A model generated the notes under the pieces. That model was not told where the DNA came from, made no database searches, and saw only the letters and a program-made list of their open reading frames with translations. The position numbers and the translations under genes were made by a program. From Stichopus chloronotus (taxonomy: Eukaryota > Echinodermata > Holothuroidea > Aspidochirotida > Stichopodidae), in assembly GCA_021234535.1 (NCBI GenBank), contig CM037843.1, positions 9,484,979-9,548,978 on the forward strand: 64,000 bases of DNA. The letters are read 5' to 3'. Shown here one piece after another: positions 25,501-34,500 of the stretch (positions are counted from its first letter, which is position 1; every line of letters begins with the position of its first letter).

Positions 25501-28500
25501 AGATCTCATATGTAGCATGTAGGTGTACCACATTGAGTAGAAAAACCTAAATGTTTGTGGTGGAGGTCAAAGGTCATTTGGGGTCAACAGGGGTCAAATT
25601 GTGAAAACTTTGTAAACACGGTATCTCAAGAATGGAAGCTTGGACAGATCTTATGTATAGTATTTAGGTGTACCACATTTAGTTGAAGAACCCCACTGTT
25701 TTTGGTGGCGGTCAAAGGTCATTTGGGATCAATAGGGGTCAGATTGTGAAAACTTTGTAAACACAATATCTCAAGAAGGGAAGCTTGGACAGATCTCATA
25801 TTTGGTATGAAGATGTACCCACATTGAGTAGAAGAACCATATTGTTTTTGGTGGAGGTCAAAGGTCATTTGGGGTCAACAGGGGTCAATTGTAGAAACCT
25901 TGTAAACACAATATCTCAAGAAGGGAAGCTTGGACAGATCTCATATTTAGTATGTAGGTGTACCACATTGAGTAGAAGAACCCTATTGTTTTTGGTAGTG
26001 GTCAAAGGTCATTTGGGGTCAATGGGTCAAAGTGTGAAAACCTTGTGAACATGATATCTCAAGAATGGAAGCCTGGAGAGATCTCATATGTAATGTGTAG
26101 GTTTTGCATCACTGTAATATGCAGTTGTGCATGTTGAGACATGTCAGTCATCGTATATCAGATTCATAAAAATCCTCTTTAATGAAGTCATCGAAACCAC
26201 ACTGCATTTGTGCATTGTGTTTTTTTGAAGTGTACATACAATATCGTTGTGGCCATTTCACAAACAATATTAGGAGCCAAGTCTCTGAACGTTATCTGAC
26301 CATCGCTATATTTCAACAACACCACCATTTAGGGTCAACAGAGGTCAAATTGTGAAAAACTTGTTAATACAATATCTCAAGAAAGGAAGGTTGGACATAC
26401 ATCATATTTGGTGTGTAGGTGTACCACATTGAGTACAAAAACCCTATTGTTTTTGGTGGAGGTCAAATGTCATTTAGGGTCAAGAGAGTTCAAATTGTGA
26501 AAATGTTGTAGACATGATGGGGAAGCTTGGACCAATCTCATATTTACTAAGTAGGTGTACCACATTGAGTACAAGATTGCTATTATTTCTTGGGGGGAGT
26601 CCAAGGTCATTTGGGGTCAACAGGGGGCAAAAATTGAAAACCTTGGAGAGCAATATCTTAAAGAGGCTCATTTATTTGATATTTATTGTGTGACGAATTT
26701 GACGAAAACCATTGCATGCCAATACTCCTAATTAGCCTCATTTGCCATGTCTCTGTTCATACAGTTACTGAAAATGTGAGACATTGCGTCCATTTTTATG
26801 ACCATTTTTGTTGCCAATGGTTAGTACCTCATTGTAAAAATTGTCTGGTGACAGATGGGCAATAAGGGATTTTTTTGTTGTTGATTACCCTATTGTTGTT
26901 ACTTCAGTTGCGTATCAGGTGTTCAGAATCTCTTGGTTTGACTGTTTACCATGGACATATAAGTAGTTGCCTACTCAGCAGATTTCAAAAGTTATCATGA
27001 ATTTTGTGAACCAACTCACTAAACCTCTTTAAGAATGAAAGCCTGGACAAACGTCATGGTTAAGTTGGTAGGTGTACAACATTGAAGACAGGAACCCCTT
27101 GTTTCTCTCTGCTCTGTCAACGGGTGTCAAAATACACATATCTCATGGATGGAGGCTTGGGCAAATGTCATTTTTGCTTAGTAGGTGTGCCACATTGAAT
27201 ACAATCAGCTTGTTGCTTTTGGTGGAGGTCAAAGGTCATTGGCGGTCAACAGAGGTTAGATTGTGAAAACCTTGTAAACACGATATGTCAAGAACTGAAG
27301 CATGCACAGGGCTGGTATTTGGTTTGTTTATATCCTTACTATAAGATAGAGCCCCAAAGTCCCTTTGTATCTTTTCAAAATGAGCAGCCAAGACTGTTCT
27401 GCATCATGGAAACCATACAACATTTTCTAGTTCTGGTGCAATTAAGAAAACTATCAAATTTGTCGTTCCCACTAGGACCATCTCATCGTACGACTATTCG
27501 AAAGAGCCGAAGATGCTGTTGACTTGAATCCACAAGTTATCCTTGCTTACATTTTACAGTGCACTGCAGAGGCTCAAGAAGGTAAGAATAGTTATGGCGG
27601 GAGATTCAGTGTTATCTTCACATAGATGTGGTTCCCTGGTCTCATCTGTCTTTATGTGGAGTGCTCCGAAGCTATCAGACAAGAGTCAAGTCGAGAGTTA
27701 CGGTAGTCTATTAACATATACATATATGTGTAATGTTAGCATGTATTAGTGTTTGCACTCAGTCCAAAATGCACACATGGGTATTAAAACAAGGGACATA
27801 ATCAGTTAAGGTCAGGAGTTTGTTGTCCTAATAGGACATTTTGCATGACACATTCATGTAAAACCATGTGTCCTAGTTCAGGCATGCAATGAAATTGTTC
27901 TTACTTAGATATACTGTATATCCTGGTTGCCATCCCAGAGACAGGGCCTGATGTTATCCGTCGTGTTTATATTTGTGTATGTTCCACTCAAGATGTATAC
28001 CCTTAACCGTTTAAATATGATGCTAAAGATTGATTTATTTTTAACATTTTTTTATTCCCTTTGTATTTTTACTTTTTATTTTTTTGGCAGTCACCGTCGC
28101 TCGTGCAATAGAACTGAAGCATAAGCCATCATTGATATCATCTCTGGCGCACGAGACGTACAATTTGTTTCGAAAAGCGGCCGACGCTCTCAGGAGCGTC
28201 GACGAGACGGTCGTAAACAAGTGGAGGAAGTATCTATTACTGAAATCAGCCATCTACTTGTCCTACGTAAGATTGTCTACCTCTTTTAAGACGATTTTGG
28301 AAGTCACTATCTGTAATGGTTTGAGACTCTTCCTAGCTAACCCCTCCCCTACTTCCCTTCATTTGAAGTAAAGTACACAGTATTCGACTTCATGCAGTAG
28401 TTGGGGCACTCATCATCATCTCTTTTTAAAGTTGCTATTTACACAATGACAGTTATCAAAAACATTCCACTAAAGCCTCATTTATCATTTTGACTATTAT

Positions 28501-31500
28501 GTAAAATGTGTCACTGTAAGTTAGAAGTCTCCTCCATCAATTAAATACCCAACTTGCAGACACACTGTCGTCTGAATTTTTGACCAGTTATCAATGAAGA
28601 AGCTGTCACCAAGTAAGGCAAATTGACAGTCTAAGATCAGTCATGAAGTTAATTATCTCTCTGATTGAAATTGAAGCACAGTCAAACATTTTTATTAATT
28701 TTGAGCATTTGTAGGTCATCAGTGGTATGAGGGGTACATAGTAACAAAGTTACATCCAACTTAGTCACCTGCTTACTGTCTGTTTGTAGAACAACGGCTT
28801 TCTTTAATTGGTGGAATAAGTGTCTTCCCCCAGAAGCCATATGTAACTGTCACAACTTTTATTCTGATGCTAGTGTAATGTTCATTCCAGTGAGATTCAT
28901 TAATAATTTAGTTCGGTAAATCGTGTCAAACTCCAGCTGAGCCAACTATATCCTGGAATGTGCAAATTACTTTGACAGGATCACAATCTTTCCCCCTCAG
29001 CTCATGCCACCTGTGAATGTCTTTCGGTATTTACCTTTGATATGCCCATTGTTTCACCCATTGCTTGGCTCATTTTGTAGCATCCATTGATATGATTCAC
29101 AGGCCTCTGTGTCCCTTTATGTCAATATTTAAAGTAACTCCATCTGACAGTGACTTCGTCCAGAGGTTTGTCTGGTTGCATTATTACCAGAAGTGTCTAT
29201 TCTTATATGATCATTCTCCGTGACACATTAAGATGGCAATGTGTCATCTAATGCTGAGTGGTTTATCCTCTCAGAAATCACACCATCATAAGGAGTGCTA
29301 GTGTTGTTGCAATAAGAAATTTCTAAACATGATATCAGGAACCTTTTTTTCCTCGATTGCCAAACGATAACATAGGGGTATCATAGGTGTGAGTTGGAAC
29401 CAAAGTACACCATGTGTAAAACTATGGATTTTGTGCAAATGTCACATCATACAGCCTAAGGTTAACTTTAATTTTGACATGACACTTTATTTTCATACAA
29501 AGCAAACTAGCTAATTAAAGGTTAACACAACCTTAAGGTCTGATATGCTGTTTCTGTATGTGATCCATATATGTTTTAAGAAATGTATTTTTTCCTCAAG
29601 TGCACGGCCAATATTGTTTGGGTCATTTCACAAATGATATCAGGAGCAAAATCTCATAGCGATATTGTTTGCCAATGTTACAGTATCTGACCAAAAGTTC
29701 TGAAGGCATCCTTCTTTCTTTCACCTCCCCATTTACCCCCCTCCTGCTGTTTTTTTCAAAGGTTGGTAAACACAAAATCTTTACATTGATTCTCACAGGC
29801 TCACAGTTACAATGGGCTCCACTTAGTGGACAACGACAAATGTGGTGAAGCAATACGCTCACTCAGAGAAAGTGTGTCATGTAAGTATATCTCTTCTCCT
29901 AACTGGCTGTACCTAATGGCAAAGAAAGTTCCCTCTCCAACGAAGAGTGACATTTAAAGCAACAAAACAGGTGATTTGCCTAAATGTCAAAGGTAATTGT
30001 TGCACAGTACTCCCACAAGTTGTAACCATTTGCCACGTTTTCCCTAAGTCGAGGTTTAAGGTGGGAAAAACATGCCGCTGGCATGTGTATACTTGCCACA
30101 AATATCATCCGTTTCAAAATGACCTTGACACAATTTTTTTGTTTTCTCTGTCTCGCTCGTAGATAACCAGAAGTGTTAGCAAGATGGTTCCTTCATGGTT
30201 TTTATGTTTGCTTCATGTAGTATGTATGTGGATTCGTGAATGCAATAATCCTGTCGTGCCTGCTGGAGCTTAAAGGTTTCTTGTCAAAAGATGTCTCAGG
30301 TCTCCTTTGTTCAGTTGAATTTATTTTTGACCTGATCATCTTTAGGGTTAGTCAAAAGTCTTTGGCCTCAAGAGGGGTTTTTTGGCCTCAAAGTAATGAA
30401 AATATTGTAAACACTCTATTCAGTTTTAGAAACCAGTGAGCATTGTCATCTTTTGTAAATCACACTGAGTGTATTATGAAAAATGTTTGAGCAACCATCA
30501 CAGGTAAGCCGCTGTCATTTTGACTACATCACTTATTACATCTTGATGCTTTTGAATGTGTGATTGAGCAGGAAGTTATGTGTGAAGAACTCAATTTCAA
30601 ATTGACGTTATTTAAGGTACATGGTCATGTAGATAACGTATTCCATTTGTAGCTTTTTCCTCCTGTTCTTGTCTCCCAGTGCACCAGAAAGCTGGCATCT
30701 TGTGTTCGGAATACGCCGCCGCGAAGGGAGCTGGCGTAGCAGCCAAACCAGAACACCACCCCTTCTACAGGAAGCTCAGTACAACGGTCAAGAGAATATT
30801 AGACAAATGTGAGAGAGAAAACGGATTCATGTAAGTCTTACCAACTGCCATGACATTGACCTCCAAGTTTCCACAGGGATGTATCTATCACCATGCTCCC
30901 CTCTGCTCCTGGGCCCGAAGGGCCTTTATCAAGTCTCGGTTAAGATGGTTTTGAATGGTCATTTACAAATTTTTTCCAGCCTACAAAATATATTGTAGTG
31001 TTAAAATACATCCCCAGAAATGACAGACCAATTGCTCATAGCAGCTATAAGTATTCTTTGTAACTTCACACTCTAAAAAGTGAGAGGAGTGTCACTAAAC
31101 ACCTGTGATGAATATCAGTCAGCATATAAATGTTTTCTGATTCAATCCCAACAAAAGCAGGAGATTCAGAATTTTAATGGGCTTATGATCAGTCATGTCT
31201 GTATTCCATGAGAACCATGTACATTGTTTTGTTCAGTCTTGCATGAGTTATCTATACCAGTAGAGATCGGTCCCCCCGTCACCAAAGAGGGGCATTGCGT
31301 GTGAGTGCATCATTGTAGCTGGGGCTCTTTTTTTGACCTGGTCCTCAGTTCAGTATGGTCCAAGCCAATAGGAATTAGGCCCCTAAGTTTGATTTGAGCT
31401 TAGTTTCCAATTTGTTTATTTAAATAGTTGGTTTTTGTCATGTCAAGTATGTAAGATATGGTCACTTCACAAATCATGATGGAGAAATCTTATAAAGCTC

Positions 31501-34500
31501 TTCATAGTAATCGTTCATTACCAATTTTAACTGTTTTGGCCTTTGAAACACACCTCAGCCATTACGTAATCATTGCCTGTGCTTGGTTTTCAATATATCA
31601 GTGACTATCGGTAATGATGCATTTTCCAAAATTATCCATACCTTTCAAGTTTTTAAATGGGAAACTTTGTAAATTATCAGTGGCGTACGTTGCTTTTGCA
31701 ATCTGTGCTTCATTTTGCAGTAGAAACACATAAAACAGAGTTGGTCTCATGGTTGCAATCTGCAGGTGGTACTTTGGTGACCCAAACTGCTTAATTCTGC
31801 CACAGAAACAGACTTCAGGAATTTTTAGCTCATTAATGTGCTCACATTCACCATCGGAAACAGAGTTTATAGAAAGTATACACTATACTTGAAACTTGCA
31901 TTCATTGTATGTACCTATTCCTGCAACAAAAAAGAATTTGCGTTTGGCTTCAGTACATTCGTAAAGCATATGTCATCTGCAAAAATGTCACACTATCAGG
32001 ATCTTGTATTTGTGATTCATGGGTGTTATTGGCAGTGCAGCCTTGTAAGTTTTATCTTTACCCTTATGCTTCACTGTATGGTCACTGAATGCCTATTTAG
32101 AAGTTCACGTAATCCTAAACCAACCCCTGACACCCACAGGCTTGTGACTACAATCTTGGACAAAATTGTTGGGACACTTTGCCATACTTTGCAAACATAA
32201 TACTCAATTGTAGGTAAGAGGATAACATGAAACCCCGCGCCCCTTTCAATGTTGCGCTGTATTAGGAGTGAATGTACATTTTGAACAGCAATCATGTAGC
32301 CAACATTGAAGGGGGGAGCGGGGTGTCCCAAGGTATTTTGCCCAAGATTGTAGCTCTGCGACTCCCCACTCAATATTTTTAAGCCAACCAACGGTTTTAG
32401 CAAACTGGGTCCTGTGGTAAATGTATTGCACTTCTGTGTGAACAAGTTTGTGAGTTGCAACTCTTCTTGCAACAGATGCATGCAATCAGGATAGTAGTTC
32501 TTGTGTTCCCTATCAACACTTTTACAATTACTTACATAATATTACTAATCCTGAAAAGTTTCCGTTTACATCCGCGCATGTACTGTCATGTAAACATTTC
32601 AGTTTTCCACTTGATGCCGTTGGCTGAAAGGGTTTTGTCCAAGAAACGGACACTGGCTGTGAAAGGGTTAAGTGTACCCCAAAACATCCAGTGGGACATG
32701 CTTCCACTGTTGTTCACATGTATGCATAGAAGTTTCTGAAGAGTATCTTGATTCAGTCGACTGATATCATCACTGCTTTGTTATCATGACTCCTAGATAC
32801 CACCAGAAAATTCCAGAAGACCTTCCAGAGCTAGAGTCGAAGGCTTCCTTCGGTTTGGCGACCCCGATCGAGTTTGAGCTGGCCCCCAAATCTGCAGAGT
32901 GGACCTGGGAGGTATACAATGGATTTTCATTGTCTGCTTCAAAACCAGACAAGGTAGGTTTTCTATCCCTTCCTGATGGCTTTTTGTTTCTTAATGAAAA
33001 GCCACTTTAAGCTACCAGATAACAGCAAGTCAAAATAGAAGGGAAGAAAAAGTGAAAATATACAGGAAACAATGCATGAAGGAATGAGAGGAAAGGGAAA
33101 GAATTGAGAAGTGGTAAGAATTGGAGAAAGGCATTGGTAAAAAAACAAAGGCTCTTAAATAGTTATCCTAACATGTTTATGTGTGCCCCTTCCCACATTT
33201 GAGCTTCTCGGCACCCCATTTTCCCCACTAAGTCCAACAGGTTGGCAGATATCGCTAGTTTTATCTCTACTTATAAGGTCCTTTTGCCTCTCACATCCCA
33301 TCCCTAGGGTATGTGAATGCAGCTGTCCCTATATATGTTGTCACTTTCCTCAGGTGTGCAGAAACCTCAAAAGGTTTAATGTAAGATTGGATAAACATCA
33401 CTCAATTCTTGTTAGATTAAATTGGGTTGGGAGGGGGGGGGGGGGAACCTCGAGAATTCAACTCACAAGCTGAGGAAGCATTAGGATCTCTTATGTACTT
33501 TTCCTGGTAGCCTTAAGTCCTTTATGTTTCTTGTGTCAGCAAAGGAACCTACGCAGTCAGGTTGACATGTGTGTGTGTGGGTGTGTATGTATGTGTTTGT
33601 GTCTGTGGCAGTTGCTTGGGTATGCTCTAACTCAATGGCAGAAAGTCAGATTAGGGTCAAGCTTGGTATGTAGATCTGTTATATTGAGATGGAGTGCCCT
33701 ATCGGTTTTTGGTGGAGGTCAAAGGTCATCTACTGCCACTTGAGAGTAAAACTCTGAAAACCTTTGTATCTTAATATATCAAGGTAGAAGCTTGGAGGGA
33801 TTTTATACTTGGTGCATGGATGTATTACGGTGAGAAAATAAATTTGATTTGTTTTTTGTGGAGGTCAAGCAAGAGGTCAAGGATAGGGGCTTATTTTAGC
33901 CCTAAGCAGTGATATCATGACAGTTGTTTGTCACAATATCACTTTTGCCTGAAATTTCTATTTGCTACACTGTGTACAGACAGTACAGTAGCATCAGTGT
34001 AAGGGAAATTTGATCCCTCAGTATACTGTATATATGGAGGTGATTATCAGACAGGCAATTTCTCCTCTGTCTCATGCTATGGATGCTTATATGGTCCATT
34101 AATGTAGTCCTTGAGTTTGGGTTCTATATAGCAGTACAAAATCAAAGATAACTAAACATTTATGACTTATATCAGGGAGTTACTATTTGACAGCCAGGAG
34201 CAACTCCCTGCTTATACCATATACCCTGTGTGAGCTGTCATTGCGATGAGATTTTTAGCTCTTTATGAATCAACCTTATCTGTTCACAATTGCCACGAAT
34301 TGTTTTCTCTCTGTCGAATGTTTGATGGATTTTCTTGAAGCTCGGGGACAATGTTCCTTGGGTTATGAGCCCTTTGTGAGTGTACAAAATGTTGATGCGA
34401 GAGGTTACATGTGGGCCATGGGTGGCCCAAAGGGACCCGTGTTGGAAAGTACACCAATTGCTTCTCATCAGATTCTACTAGTTGAGGTTACATCACATTT

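Noticed and set aside
25785..26048. 87-codon frame with an internal peptide repeat
   Set aside because: The repetition simply mirrors the 145-bp DNA repeat; 145 is not a multiple of three, so no protein repeat is maintained across more copies.
32071..32481. 136-codon minus-strand frame
   Set aside because: It covers MITE copy C within a BROX intron and repeats the peptide of copies A and B.
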